Counted from the first letter of the stretch, positions 6,759-15,985 are shown. The stretch: DNA of 64,000 nt from Curtobacterium sp. 458 (GCF_030406605.1 NZ_CP129104.1:1438072-1502071); one strand, 5' to 3'. Notes: a model not told the origin generated them from the letters alone. Numbers and translations are program-made.

Positions 6759-8825
6759 ATGCCATCCACAGCAACACGCTTCGCGCTGCGCGCGGGCGCC
6801 ACGGCCACCGTGGCCGCGGTCATCATCGGCGGTGCGGCGCTCCCCGCGAACGCGGCCGCCACCGACGTCACCCAGGCCGAGGGCCGCCTGCTCGCGGGCA
6901 GCGGCACCGTCGACCTCGACACGATCGCGGCACTCGCCGGGTCGTACGGCGCGACCGCTCCCGGCGGCGCCGCCGACGGCGGGTCGAACCCGCTCGACCT
7001 CACCGTCCTCGACAGCCTCGGTGTGCAGGTCCCCGGCGGCATCCAGCTCCTCGGGGCCAACGGCCTCGTGGACGTCGGGGTCGCGGGTCAGTACTCCTCG
7101 ACCTCCACCACCGGGGCAGTCGCCGCGGCCGGGGCGGTCACGGGCGACGGCGCGATCCAGGTCGGCGCTCCCGGCAGCGACGGCGCGAGCATCGACCTGC
7201 AGCCGCTGCTCGCCGGACTCGACCTCGACGGGGTCATCAGCGACGCATCGGTCGACCTCGGGGCGCTCTCCGCGCGGGCCGAGGCGACCCGCACCTTCGA
7301 GGGTGCCGACGTCAGCACCGACTACCAGGTGGCCAGCGCGGACGTGTCCGTCGTGAGCCCGGCGGTCGCCGCGCTCGTCGGGCAGCTGAACACGACGCTC
7401 GGCACCACGAGCACGACCCTCAACACGGCGCTCGGCGCGGGCGGGGTCACGACGGCGCTGACCGGCGCGGTCACGGACGACCTCACCGACGTCCTGAACA
7501 CCGTCCCGGGCATCGCGGTCGGTGACACCACGGCCACCGTGACCGCGGACGTCGACCTCGCGGCCGCCGTCTCGTCGATCACCGCGTCCCCGCTCACCTC
7601 GGGCGCCGTCACGATCGACCTGTCGACCGGCACGGTCTCGATCGACCTCGACGACCTCTACACGCTCAACGACCTCGCGCCGAACACGCGACTGCTCGCG
7701 AGCGACACGATCAACGCGCAGATCGAGGAGGCGATCGCCGACATCCTGACGAACCAGGTGCCGGCGCTGCTGACCGACGCGCTCCAGGACGCGCTCGACG
7801 TCGCCACCGTGAACGTGGACGTCAGCACGGACGCCACGGTCCTCGTCGCGGACGCCGGCCTCGACATCTCCGTCGACACGACCCTCGGCCAGCTCCTCGG
7901 CACCTCGACGACCGACCCCGAGGTCACCCTCACCGGAACCGGGGCACTCGCGCTCCTCGACGACCTCGGTCTCACGGCCGGTCTCGAGGCAGTCGTCGAC
8001 ACGGCGCTCCTGCCCGCGCTGACCACCGCGGTCGGCGGCATCGTGACCGAGGACTTCGTGTCCGACACCGTCGACACGCTCGTCGACACGCTCGAGGACG
8101 TGGTCACGGCCCTCGACCCGGTGCTCGACGCACTCAACGAGTTGGTGTCGATCACGATCAACTCGCAGACCGCCCCGGCGTTCAGCGACCCGGACGGTGA
8201 CGCCACCGGCGCCACCACGGTCCGTGCCGTCCGCATCGAACTGCTCCCCGCGGTCGACGCGGCGACGGTCGACATCGCGACCGCGACCGTGCAGGCCGAC
8301 GCCTTCGCCGGCATCGCCATCACCGACCCGGAGGACGGCACCGAGACCACCGTGCCGACCGAGGACGACACCACGGACGTGCCGGTCAGCGGCACCGCGG
8401 AGCCGGGCTCGGACGTCGACGTGACGCTCGACGGTGACGAGGACGGCACGCAGTCCACGGTCACCGACGAGGACGGCACCTGGACCGTGACGTTCCCGGA
8501 CGTCGCCGTCGGTGACCACGAGGCCGTCGCGGTCGAGACCATCGGCACGCTCGTGAGCGACCCCGACTCGGTGACCTTCGTCGTGGCTGCGGCGCCGGTC
8601 GACCCGACCGACCCGACCGACCCGACCGAGCCGGGCACCCCCGGCACGCCGGGCGGTCCGGGCGGTGACGGGCCCGGCGCAGGCGTCGGCCCGGGTGCCG
8701 GCGGTGGTGGCGGCTCGCTCGCCTACACCGGCGCCGAGCTCCTGCCGATCATGCTGATCGCCGGCCTGCTCCTCGCCGCCGGTGGCGGCACGCTCCTCGC
8801 TCGTCGCCTCCGCCGCACGGCGTAG
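6759..8825 (+). CDS. choice-of-anchor G family wall-anchored protein
   Basis: 688-aa secreted protein. A signal peptide (about residues 1-32, cut near PANAAATD) is followed by the choice-of-anchor G domain (TEGRLLAG-like AEGRLLAGSG, then QYSSTSTTGAVAAAGAV), rich in Asp/Thr/Val. Near residues 530-600 lies a beta-sandwich Ig-like repeat (VPVSGTAEPGSDVDVTLDG). A Pro/Thr/Asp and Gly-rich linker leads to the sorting signal LAYTGAE, a hydrophobic helix and an RRLRR tail. LAXTG is the signal used by class E sortases of high-GC actinobacteria, so it is probably linked to peptidoglycan. No sortase gene is in the window. The ATG is preceded by GGAGGAAGAGG. Role unknown. Confidence 0.9.
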   Translation: MPSTATRFALRAGATATVAAVIIGGAALPANAAATDVTQAEGRLLAGSGTVDLDTIAALAGSYGATAPGGAADGGSNPLDLTVLDSLGVQVPGGIQLLGANGLVDVGVAGQYSSTSTTGAVAAAGAVTGDGAIQVGAPGSDGASIDLQPLLAGLDLDGVISDASVDLGALSARAEATRTFEGADVSTDYQVASADVSVVSPAVAALVGQLNTTLGTTSTTLNTALGAGGVTTALTGAVTDDLTDVLNTVPGIAVGDTTATVTADVDLAAAVSSITASPLTSGAVTIDLSTGTVSIDLDDLYTLNDLAPNTRLLASDTINAQIEEAIADILTNQVPALLTDALQDALDVATVNVDVSTDATVLVADAGLDISVDTTLGQLLGTSTTDPEVTLTGTGALALLDDLGLTAGLEAVVDTALLPALTTAVGGIVTEDFVSDTVDTLVDTLEDVVTALDPVLDALNELVSITINSQTAPAFSDPDGDATGATTVRAVRIELLPAVDAATVDIATATVQADAFAGIAITDPEDGTETTVPTEDDTTDVPVSGTAEPGSDVDVTLDGDEDGTQSTVTDEDGTWTVTFPDVAVGDHEAVAVETIGTLVSDPDSVTFVVAAAPVDPTDPTDPTEPGTPGTPGGPGGDGPGAGVGPGAGGGGGSLAYTGAELLPIMLIAGLLLAAGGGTLLARRLRRTA

Positions 8826-8839
8826 ACGACGCGTGACCC

Positions 8840-8874
8840 GCGCGGGTGCCGGTCAGGGTAGCCGGCACCCGCGC
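8840..8874 (+). terminator. hairpin after the wall-protein gene
   Basis: GCGCGGGTGCCGG and CCGGCACCCGCGC give 13 perfect pairs around a 9-nt loop, 15 nt past the stop. Confidence 0.7.
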
Positions 8875-8912
8875 ACTCCCGGGAGGTGGCGCGTTCGGGT
8901 CGCGGCCTCCCA

Positions 8913-8951
8913 CGCCGGTGCGGTGGTGATCGGGTCACCACCGCACCGGCG
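8913..8951. repeat. perfect 17-bp-arm palindrome
   Basis: CGCCGGTGCGGTGGTGA pairs perfectly with its reverse complement across a TCGGG loop. It sits between two hairpins/genes and 59 nt before a small ORF. A degenerate GGGAGG...CCTCCC pair just upstream (8881-8910) looks like a decayed member of the main palindrome family. The role could be a second terminator or an RNA leader structure. Confidence 0.6.
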
Positions 8952-9009
8952 TCACCATCGGCGGGCACCCTCCCTGCCGCACGACGCCGTCCCACCGATG
9001 AGGAGCACC

Positions 9010-9180
9010 GTGCACGACCACGACACCCACCCGCTCGACCGCCACGTGGGGCCGCCCCACGTCGAACGCTTCCGGCTGACCCACGCGCCGTCCGAGACCC
9101 TGTCGGTCGTCTGCACGTGCGCGATCGGTGCCGACCACGACAACACCATCCGCCCCGACCGGGCGACACCTGTCCGCTGA
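9010..9180 (+). CDS. 56-aa His-rich small protein, unknown
   Basis: GTG at 9010 with a GAGGAGC ribosome site gives [19 protein letters not shown]..., rich in His/Asp and Arg, with a [12 protein letters not shown] segment (two Cys one residue apart) that could bind a metal. It ends 26 nt before nadE. No family is recognised. The good ribosome site and lack of overlap with other genes support it, but its small size leaves real doubt. Confidence 0.45.
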   Translation: MHDHDTHPLDRHVGPPHVERFRLTHAPSETLSVVCTCAIGADHDNTIRPDRATPVR

Positions 9181-9206
9181 GGCCCGCACGGGGGGATACT
9201 GGCTCC

Positions 9207-10043
9207 GTGCGTGAACTCCAAGCCCAGATCGCGGCGGACCTCGACGTCCAGCCGACCATCGACCCGCAGCAGGAGATCGACCGTCGGGTCGGGTTCCTGC
9301 GCGACTACCTGCTGACCACCGGCGCGAAGGGGTACCTCCTCGCGATCAGCGGCGGACAGGACTCCACCCTCGCCGGCAAGCTCTCGCAGCTCGCCGTCGA
9401 GTCCCTCCGGTCCGAGGGCCACGACGTCAGCTTCACCACAGTGCGCATGCCGTACCGTGTGCAGGCCGACGAAGAGGACGCGCAGCTCGCCCTGCGGTTC
9501 ATCGGCGCCGAGCCCGGCATCACGGTCAACATCGAGCACGGTGTCGACGGGGTCGTCCAGGACACCCTTGCCTCCGGCGTCGAGCTGAGCGACTTCGTCA
9601 AGGGCAACGTGAAGGCCCGGATGCGCATGGTCGCCCAGTACGCCGTCGCCGGGCAGCGCGGGCTCCTCGTCGTGGGGACCGACCACGCGGCCGAGGCCGT
9701 GACCGGGTTCTTCACGAAGTACGGCGACGGCGGTGTGGACCTCACCCCGCTGACCGGCCTGACGAAGAGCCAGGGTCGCCAGCTCCTCGAGTTCCTCGGA
9801 GCCCCCGCCCGCCTGTACGAGAAGGCACCGACCGCGGACCTGCTCGACGACCTGCCCGGACAGACCGACGAGGCGAACCTCGGGCTCACCTACGCGGAGA
9901 TCGACGCGTACCTGCAGGGGCACGACGTGCCGGACGAGGTCGCGGAGGCGATCGAGTCGCGCTACCGCGCGACCGCGCACAAGCGCGCCGTCCCGGCGAC
10001 CCCCTTCGACGACTGGTGGCGCGCGACCGTCGACGCGCGGTAG
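9207..10043 (+). CDS. nadE: NH3-dependent NAD(+) synthetase
   Basis: 278-aa enzyme that makes NAD+ from deamido-NAD+, ATP and ammonia, the last step of NAD synthesis. The PP-loop [12 protein letters not shown] (about residues 46-57) binds ATP. The conserved [20 protein letters not shown] segment and the acceptor region [10 protein letters not shown] are present. There is no N-terminal glutaminase (nitrilase) domain, so it is the ammonia-dependent short form. I chose GTG at 9207: a GATACT hexamer lies 6 nt upstream and there is no ribosome site, fitting a leaderless mRNA. A strong palindrome follows. Confidence 0.96.
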   Translation: MRELQAQIAADLDVQPTIDPQQEIDRRVGFLRDYLLTTGAKGYLLAISGGQDSTLAGKLSQLAVESLRSEGHDVSFTTVRMPYRVQADEEDAQLALRFIGAEPGITVNIEHGVDGVVQDTLASGVELSDFVKGNVKARMRMVAQYAVAGQRGLLVVGTDHAAEAVTGFFTKYGDGGVDLTPLTGLTKSQGRQLLEFLGAPARLYEKAPTADLLDDLPGQTDEANLGLTYAEIDAYLQGHDVPDEVAEAIESRYRATAHKRAVPATPFDDWWRATVDAR

Positions 10044-10053
10044 TCGCCACCAC

Positions 10054-10105
10054 CCGACGGACGGGAGGCGCGGTGCGGGCTCGCACCGCGCCTCCCGTCC
10101 GTCGG
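10054..10105. terminator. palindromic repeat element (copy 3)
   Basis: Perfect 24-bp arms around a GGCT loop, with core GACGGGAGGCGCGGTGCG. It starts 11 nt after nadE and is the longest perfect copy in the window. Confidence 0.85.
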
Positions 10106-10194
10106 CGCGGCCCGGTAGGCTGGAGCGAACAGAACAACACATGCGGAATCCCGGTTCGGCGCCCGCCGGACGGCGGCTTCCGTGAGGGGGAGAC

Positions 10195-11649
10195 ATGGAA
10201 GTCCTGTTCGCACTCGGCGCCGTTCCGCTGGTCATCGTGGGCGTGATCGTCCTCGCGGTGATCGTGCTCGTCTACGCCAAGCTCGTCTACCGCAACGCCG
10301 GTGCGGACGAGGCGCTCATCATCACCGGCAAGCGGTCGCGCAAGGTGAAGAACGCCGACGGCACCGAGACCGTCGAGTCCGGCATCAAGGTCGTCCTCGG
10401 CGCCGGCGTGCTCGTCCGCCCGTTCTTCGAGCGGGTCGCGAAGCTGTCGCTGAGCTCGCGGGCGATCGACATCAACGTCAACGCGCAGGACTCCCGCGGC
10501 GTCACGATCGACGTCGAGGCGGTGGCGCTCGTCAAGGTGGGCGAGGCGGACGCCTCCATCCGTGCCGCGGCGCAGCGTTTCCTCGGTCAGGAGAAGAAGA
10601 TCGACGACTTCGCGCGCGAGGTCCTGTCGGGTTCGCTCCGCGCCTCGATCGGCGCGACCGACGTCTCGACGATCATCCGCAACCGCGACCAGCTGACGGT
10701 CGCGGTCCTCGACGTCGCGAAGGACGCCCTGCACAGCCAGGGCCTCGACGTCGACTCGTTCGAGATCAAGGGCATCTCGGACCGCAACGAGTACATCAGC
10801 GACCTCGGTCGTGCCGAGCGCGCCCGTGTCCGGCTCGAGGCCGAGAACGCCGAGGCGCAGGCCGACCGCGAAGCCCGTGAGGCCCGTGCCCGCGCGGACC
10901 AGGCGATCGCCGAGGCCGAGAACGCCCTCGCGATCCGCCGAGCCGCGCTCCAGCTCGACTCCGACCGGGCCTCGGCCGAGGCCGCTGCGGCGGGACCGCT
11001 CGCTCACGCCCGCGCCGCGCAGGGCGTCGTGGAGCAGGAGCAGCTGACGGCGCAGAAGCGAGCCGAGCTCCGTCGCGCCGAGCTCGAGTCCGAGGTCACC
11101 GCCGTGGCCGAGGCGAACGCCCGCAAGACCCGGCTCGAGGCCGAAGCCGCCGCCGGTGCCCAGGTCGAGACGGCCCGTGCACAGGCCGAGGCCCGTCGCA
11201 TCTCCGCCGAGGCCGTCGCCGCGGAGGCTCAGGCGGAGTCCGAGGCCCGCAAGCTCGCCGCCGACGCCTCGCGCGCCGAGGGCGAGGCAGCGGCCGACGC
11301 GATCCGGGCCAAGGGCCAGGCCGAGGCCGACGCGACCAAGGCGCAGGCCGACGCGCTCGCGCAGCACTCCGAGGCGGTGCTGCGCGTCAAGGCGATCGAG
11401 ACGCTCCCGAGCATCGCGCGCGAGCTCGCAGCGCCGATGGGCAACATCGACAAGCTGACGGTGGTGTCGTCGGACGGCGCCGGCTCGCTCTCGAAGAGCG
11501 TCGTGAGCCAGTTCAGCGAGGTCGACGCACTCCTCGGGACGACCGCCGGCTTCACGCTGAGCGACATCGTGAAGAGCACGACGACGGGTCAGGCCGCAGC
11601 GCGCGCGGTGGCACGCGAGCAGGAGACCGCGGCCGCCGACGCCGAGTAA
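10195..11649 (+). CDS. flotillin family protein (SPFH domain)
   Basis: 484 aa. A single N-terminal membrane helix (about residues 7-28) is followed by an SPFH/band-7 domain (about 30-200) and a long Ala/Glu/Arg-rich coiled coil (about 205-395) with repeated EA pairs, the typical flotillin stalk. The C-terminal part ends LGTTAGFTLSDIVKS. Flotillins scaffold membrane microdomains. ATG at 10195 has a GAGGGGGAGA ribosome site, and a -10-like TAGGCT lies at 10116-10121, giving a leader of about 65 nt. No NfeD gene is adjacent, unlike many flotillin operons. Confidence 0.92.
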   Translation: MEVLFALGAVPLVIVGVIVLAVIVLVYAKLVYRNAGADEALIITGKRSRKVKNADGTETVESGIKVVLGAGVLVRPFFERVAKLSLSSRAIDINVNAQDSRGVTIDVEAVALVKVGEADASIRAAAQRFLGQEKKIDDFAREVLSGSLRASIGATDVSTIIRNRDQLTVAVLDVAKDALHSQGLDVDSFEIKGISDRNEYISDLGRAERARVRLEAENAEAQADREAREARARADQAIAEAENALAIRRAALQLDSDRASAEAAAAGPLAHARAAQGVVEQEQLTAQKRAELRRAELESEVTAVAEANARKTRLEAEAAAGAQVETARAQAEARRISAEAVAAEAQAESEARKLAADASRAEGEAAADAIRAKGQAEADATKAQADALAQHSEAVLRVKAIETLPSIARELAAPMGNIDKLTVVSSDGAGSLSKSVVSQFSEVDALLGTTAGFTLSDIVKSTTTGQAAARAVAREQETAAADAE

Positions 11650-11673
11650 GGGCCGACGACGGGCGCGGCGGGG

Positions 11674-12075
11674 TCAGTCCTCGCCGCGACCGTCCTCGCG
11701 GCGCCCGTCATCGTCGGAGCGGTCGTGCTGTCGGCCGGCGTCCTCGCGCTCCTGCGACAGCCGCTGCTGCCACACGACGCTGCGCGCGGCACCCCCGAGG
11801 ACGTCGTCGACGCTCCGGTCCGTCTGCGCGGCCAGTGCGCCGCTCAGCCCGGCGGTCAGGGTGCCGCCCGCCGAGGCGAGGCGTTCGACGACCTCCTCCT
11901 GCCGGTCGGTCAGGGGTTCGTCGACCAGGTCGTCGACGGTGTCGCGGATGTTCTGCTCGCTCGCGTCGAGTGATGCGTCGTCTCCCGCGTGCAGTGCGGC
12001 GGCCTCGCCGACGACGACGAGCCCGAGGCGCGCGGCGTCGTCCTCGGGACGGTGGTGTGCGTGCTCTTCGGTCAT
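11674..12075 (-). CDS. hypothetical protein, 133 aa
   Basis: Hydrophilic helical protein with a His/Glu-rich start (MTEEHAHHRPEDDA) and an Asp/Arg-rich tail. The middle (TVDDLVDEPLTDRQEEVVERL) looks like a small helical domain. I do not recognise it. A TACCGT hexamer lies 7 nt before the ATG with no ribosome site, so it is probably leaderless, which supports it being real. Convergent with the flotillin gene, with only 24 nt between stops. Confidence 0.65.
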   Translation of the reverse strand: MTEEHAHHRPEDDAARLGLVVVGEAAALHAGDDASLDASEQNIRDTVDDLVDEPLTDRQEEVVERLASAGGTLTAGLSGALAAQTDRSVDDVLGGAARSVVWQQRLSQEREDAGRQHDRSDDDGRREDGRGED

Positions 12076-12132
12076 GGCGTGGACGGTACGCTCCGCGTTC
12101 CGCCGACCCTGGACGCGGGCGCCCCCCTCGGG

Positions 12133-13077
12133 TCAGCGCGGGGTCACGGCCCGGCGGCGGAGCACCCAGCGTGCCGCGGCCGTGCCCTCGCTCCGCTGGA
12201 AGTCGCGGATCGTCGGCATCGCGGGTGGTGCCGGCTGCGCCGCCTTCTCGAGGAACAGCCCTGCGAGCGCCGCGAGCACGGCGTCGACCGTCGACCCGTC
12301 CAGCCCGGCGAAGACCGGGTGTTCGGCGAGGTGCTGGTCGACGTCGTCGTCCTCACCGCGGACCAGGGTGTCGAGGAGGTAGGTGAGCGGGTCGAGCCAG
12401 TGCGCCCCGACGGACGCCCAGGGCCAGTCGACGACCCACACCAGGCCGTCCGCGTCCACCAGCAGGTTGTCGGCCCGGCAGTCGGCGTGCACGAGGTGGT
12501 CACCGTCGACGAGCCGGTCGGCACCGCGCGCCGTCGCCGCGAGGAGGTCCGCCACGGCGGCGACGTCCTCCGGGACCTCCGGGGCCAGCCCGGTGACGAG
12601 CATCCGGTCCCATGCGGCGAACTCGTCGCGGAGGTCGTCGGCGATGCGGGGGAGGCCCGTCAGCGTCCCGGAGGCGAGCGGCAGCGTGTCGAGGGCGTCG
12701 AGGACGGCGGCCGTGTCAGCACCGCGGCCGTCGCCACCCGGGTGTCGGCCGTCGACGTCGTCGAGCACGAGCGCGACCCAGTCGTCGCCGTCGTGCACCT
12801 CGTCGAACGCGGCGATCAACCGTGGTGCCTGCACCTCGGGTGGGATCGCCGCCATCACCCGCGCCTCGCGGCGGTGCATGTCGGCGCTGTCGCCGTTGCG
12901 GGACCGGGCGACGCTCTTCACGAAGGCGCGGTGGCCGTCAGCCGTGACGACGCGGTCAGCGCTCCCGGGCGACCACCCCGAGGGTTGCGACACCGCCTGG
13001 ACGACCGGACTGCCGAGGGCCGCCTCGATCCGTGCCCGCAGCGTCGTCGGTACTCCGGTCCAGCTCGTCCGCCCCAT
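12133..13077 (-). CDS. phosphotransferase (APH/choline kinase fold)
   Basis: 314 aa with the aminoglycoside-phosphotransferase fold. The N-lobe Lys is in RAFVKSVAR, the catalytic loop is HADCRADNLL (about residues 196-205) and the metal-binding Asp is in VWVVDWPWAS. Substrate unknown: such proteins phosphorylate aminoglycosides, sugars, choline or homoserine, and resistance should not be assumed. A TAGCGT hexamer 6 nt before the ATG suggests a leaderless mRNA. It is divergent from the DHA2 exporter, and the two share a 119-nt gap. Confidence 0.85.
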   Translation of the reverse strand: MGRTSWTGVPTTLRARIEAALGSPVVQAVSQPSGWSPGSADRVVTADGHRAFVKSVARSRNGDSADMHRREARVMAAIPPEVQAPRLIAAFDEVHDGDDWVALVLDDVDGRHPGGDGRGADTAAVLDALDTLPLASGTLTGLPRIADDLRDEFAAWDRMLVTGLAPEVPEDVAAVADLLAATARGADRLVDGDHLVHADCRADNLLVDADGLVWVVDWPWASVGAHWLDPLTYLLDTLVRGEDDDVDQHLAEHPVFAGLDGSTVDAVLAALAGLFLEKAAQPAPPAMPTIRDFQRSEGTAAARWVLRRRAVTPR

Positions 13078-13119
13078 CCGGCCACGCTACCTGAGAAGCC
13101 GTTCACGAAAAGTGCAGGA

Positions 13120-13138
13120 TGGCAAACATGCATTGCCA
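13120..13138. promoter_or_regulatory. 19-bp palindromic operator before the DHA2 exporter
   Basis: TGGCAAACATGCATTGCCA has 6-bp arms around a 7-nt centre. Its right arm overlaps a -35-like TTGCCA (13133-13138), followed after 16 nt by TGTAAA, so a bound repressor would block the promoter. The TetR gene coupled to the exporter is the likely ligand. A weaker TTGC-N7-GCAA repeat with the same 7-nt centre lies at 13162-13176. Confidence 0.65.
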
Positions 13139-13196
13139 GCAACGATGCCTCTGATGTAAAGTTGCGCGGTCTGCAAGTTTGAGAGTTGGGAACCAG

Positions 13197-15362
13197 ATGT
13201 CCACTGCCACCGCACCGGTCGAGGTGCAGCGCGGGCGATCGTCGGCTCCGGCGGCCACGCCGGCGGAGCCGATCATGTCGCACCGGCAGATCCTCCTCGT
13301 CATCTACGGCCTGATGGCCGGCATGTTCCTGTCGTCGCTCGACCAGACGATCGTCGGGACGGCGATCCGCACGATCGGTGACGACCTGCACGGCCTCGAC
13401 CAGCAGGCCTGGGTCACGACCGCCTACCTCATCGCGTCGACGATCACGACGCCGATCTACGGCAAGCTCTCCGACGTGTTCGGCCGCCGGCCGCTCTACA
13501 TCTTCGGCATCGCGGTGTTCATCCTCGGGTCGCTGCTCTCGACTCTCTCGACGTCGATGATCATGCTCGCGGCCTTCCGGGCGTTCCAGGGCATCGGTGC
13601 GGGTGCGCTGATGTCGCTGCCCCTCGCGATCATGGGTGACATCCTCGCTCCGCGTGAGCGCGCGAAGTACCAGGGCTACTTCCTCGCGGTGTTCGGCATC
13701 TCGAGCGTCATCGGACCGCTCATCGGCGGGCTGTTCTCGGGCGCGAACGAGATCCTCTGGATCACCGGCTGGCGCTGGGTCTTCCTCGTGAACGTCCCGA
13801 TCGGCATCGGCGCGCTCATCATGGTGATCGCGTTCCTGCACCTCCCGAAGTTCGGCGACGCCAAGGCGAAGCCGCGTATCGACTGGTGGGGCGCCACCTC
13901 GGTCATCGTGACGCTCGTGCCGCTGCTGCTCGTCGCCGAACAGGGCCGCACGTGGGGCTGGGGCTCCGCGGCCGCCATCGCCTGCTACGTGATCGGTGCG
14001 CTCGGGCTCGTGGCGTTCCTGGTGATCGAGTCGCTCATGAAGGACGACGCGATCATCCCGCTCAAGCTCTTCCGCTCCGGTGTCTTCTCGATGGCGACCG
14101 GCCTCGGTTTCCTCGTCGGGTTCGCGATGTTCGGGGCGATGCTCACCATCCCGCTGTACCTGCAGATCGTGACCGGCCTCACCCCGACCGAGTCCGGCTT
14201 CGCCACGCTCCCGATGATCGGCGGGCTCATGATCGCCTCGATCGCCTCCGGCCAGATCGTCGCGAAGACCGGCCGCTACCGGATCTTCCCCGTCATCGGT
14301 ACCGCGCTCGTCTCGGTCGGGTACGTCGTGCTGACCTTCATGACGATCGACAAGCCGCTCTGGTTCCTCATGATCGGCATGTTCCTCATCGGGCTCGGTC
14401 TCGGCCAGCTCATGCAGAGCATCACCCTGGCGTCGCAGAACTCGGTGCAGCCGCGGGACATGGGCGTGGCGACCTCCTCGGCGACGTTCTTCCGCCAGAT
14501 CGGTGGCACGCTCGGCACCGCGGTCCTGCTCTCCGTGCTGTTCTCGATCATGCCGACGAACATCCTGCACGCCACGGCGGACCGGTCGAACCTGTCCTCC
14601 GCGCTCGACACAGCCCTGAACCCGACGGTCGCCTCGGCGAAGGCGAACCAGGGCGTGATGGACCAGATCTGGAACCCGATCGTCGAGCCGCTCCAGGAGA
14701 ACGTGCAGCAGCAGCTCGACTCCGCATCGACCCAGGCGAAGAGCGCAGCCGACGCCGCGGTCACGAAGCAGGTGACGGCGGCCGTGCAGCAGCAGGTCGC
14801 GGCCGGAGCTGTGCCCGCAGCGGCGGCGCAGACCGTGATCGACCAGCAGGTCGCCGCGGCCACCCCGGCCGCCGAGCAGCAGGCCCTCGCCGCGGTCGCG
14901 GACAAGGCACACGCCAGCGTCCAGGACGGCACCGTCTCCGTCGACTGGGCGGACGCCTCGCAGCGCTCGTACTGGGTCGACCAGGTCACCCCGAAGCTGT
15001 CGAGCACCATCGAGGACCAGGCGTCGTCGAGCGGCTCGAGCAGCAGTTCCGAGACGAGCGACACGTCGTACCTCAACGGTGCGGACCCGGCACTCACCCG
15101 TCCGTTCATGACCGGGTTCAACGCCTCGGCCGTGACCGTGTACTGGGTCGGGTTCGCCGTGATCCTGCTCGCGTTCGTGCTGAGCTGGTTCTTCAAGGCG
15201 CCGCCGCTCCGGAAGAGCTCGGCGCTCCAGGAACAGGCCGACTCCGCCGGCACCGCTGACGACCTGGAGGTCCAGGCGGTCCGTGCAGCCGACACCATGG
15301 GTTCGCCCACGGCACCGACCACCGGGTCGATCAGTGTCCAGCGCGACCGTACGGACGCCTGA
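13197..15362 (+). CDS. DHA2 (EmrB/QacA) MFS drug exporter
   Basis: 721-aa, 14-TM proton antiporter. The first helix carries the family's LDQTIVGTAIRTIGDDL motif, and FGRRPLYIFG is the loop 2-3 signature. Unlike short QacA proteins, it has a hydrophilic insertion of about 160 residues (about 460-640), rich in Gln/Ala then Ser, between the last two helices; it should face outside. The ATG at 13197 was chosen over the in-frame TTG at 13179. The 3' end overlaps the start of a TetR gene by 29 nt. The substrate is likely a toxic organic compound. Confidence 0.93.
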   Translation: MSTATAPVEVQRGRSSAPAATPAEPIMSHRQILLVIYGLMAGMFLSSLDQTIVGTAIRTIGDDLHGLDQQAWVTTAYLIASTITTPIYGKLSDVFGRRPLYIFGIAVFILGSLLSTLSTSMIMLAAFRAFQGIGAGALMSLPLAIMGDILAPRERAKYQGYFLAVFGISSVIGPLIGGLFSGANEILWITGWRWVFLVNVPIGIGALIMVIAFLHLPKFGDAKAKPRIDWWGATSVIVTLVPLLLVAEQGRTWGWGSAAAIACYVIGALGLVAFLVIESLMKDDAIIPLKLFRSGVFSMATGLGFLVGFAMFGAMLTIPLYLQIVTGLTPTESGFATLPMIGGLMIASIASGQIVAKTGRYRIFPVIGTALVSVGYVVLTFMTIDKPLWFLMIGMFLIGLGLGQLMQSITLASQNSVQPRDMGVATSSATFFRQIGGTLGTAVLLSVLFSIMPTNILHATADRSNLSSALDTALNPTVASAKANQGVMDQIWNPIVEPLQENVQQQLDSASTQAKSAADAAVTKQVTAAVQQQVAAGAVPAAAAQTVIDQQVAAATPAAEQQALAAVADKAHASVQDGTVSVDWADASQRSYWVDQVTPKLSSTIEDQASSSGSSSSSETSDTSYLNGADPALTRPFMTGFNASAVTVYWVGFAVILLAFVLSWFFKAPPLRKSSALQEQADSAGTADDLEVQAVRAADTMGSPTAPTTGSISVQRDRTDA

Positions 15363-15972
15363 CCCGACCGGAGCCGTCCGCACGACCGCGGACGGCTCCG
15401 GAGCGGACGCCGGCGCGTGCGGCCTGCGCGAGCGGAAGAAGCAGCAGACCCGCGCCGCCATCCACGGTGCCGCGCTCGAGCTCGTGACCCAACACGGGCT
15501 GGCAGGGGTCACCGTCGAGGAGATCTGTGCGGCCGCGGGCGTCTCGAGCCGCACGTTCTTCAACTACTTCCCGTCGAAGGGCGACGCCGCACTCGGACTC
15601 GGCCCGTCGACGGTCCCGGAGGACGCCCGCGCGGCGTTCCTCGCGGGGACGGGCCCGCTCGTCGCGGACTGCTGCGACCTCGTCGCGCGGACGGTCACCC
15701 TGCCGCAGGACCGCCGCCGGATGAAGCAGCTCGTCCAGGCCCGGCCGGAGATGGTCCCGACGATGCTCCAGTGGATGTCGGAGACCCGCGCCCGGGTCGC
15801 CGAGGTCGCCGCCGAACGGGCCGGTGCGGACACCGCGCGGACGGCCGTCACGCTCGTCATGGCTGCGGTGATCGAGGCGACGCACCGGTACGTAGTGTCG
15901 TCGCGAGCGGAGCTCGCGACGCGGCTCCGTGACGTGGTGGCCGAGATGGGGCGGCTCGCTGCCTCGGATTGA
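15334..15972 (+). CDS. TetR family regulator, coupled to the exporter
   Basis: 212 aa. After a disordered N-terminal stretch of about 25 residues (Gly/Ala/Asp-rich) comes the helix-turn-helix (about residues 40-80) with AAGVSSRTFFNYFPSKGD. The GTG at 15334 lies inside the exporter gene, giving a 29-nt overlap and probable translational coupling; the frame is open further upstream, so the start is not certain. It probably binds the palindrome at 13120 and represses the whole exporter-regulator unit. Confidence 0.85.
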   Translation: MSSATVRTPDPTGAVRTTADGSGADAGACGLRERKKQQTRAAIHGAALELVTQHGLAGVTVEEICAAAGVSSRTFFNYFPSKGDAALGLGPSTVPEDARAAFLAGTGPLVADCCDLVARTVTLPQDRRRMKQLVQARPEMVPTMLQWMSETRARVAEVAAERAGADTARTAVTLVMAAVIEATHRYVVSSRAELATRLRDVVAEMGRLAASD

Positions 15973-15985
15973 CGGCCGGGGAACA

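Noticed and set aside
12133-13077. Aminoglycoside resistance gene
   Set aside because: The APH fold is shared with many metabolic kinases; nothing in sequence or context shows an antibiotic substrate.
12918-15563. Open frame of 881 codons antisense to the DHA2 exporter
   Set aside because: Low-complexity charged translation without motifs; the sense strand has a clear 14-TM transporter.
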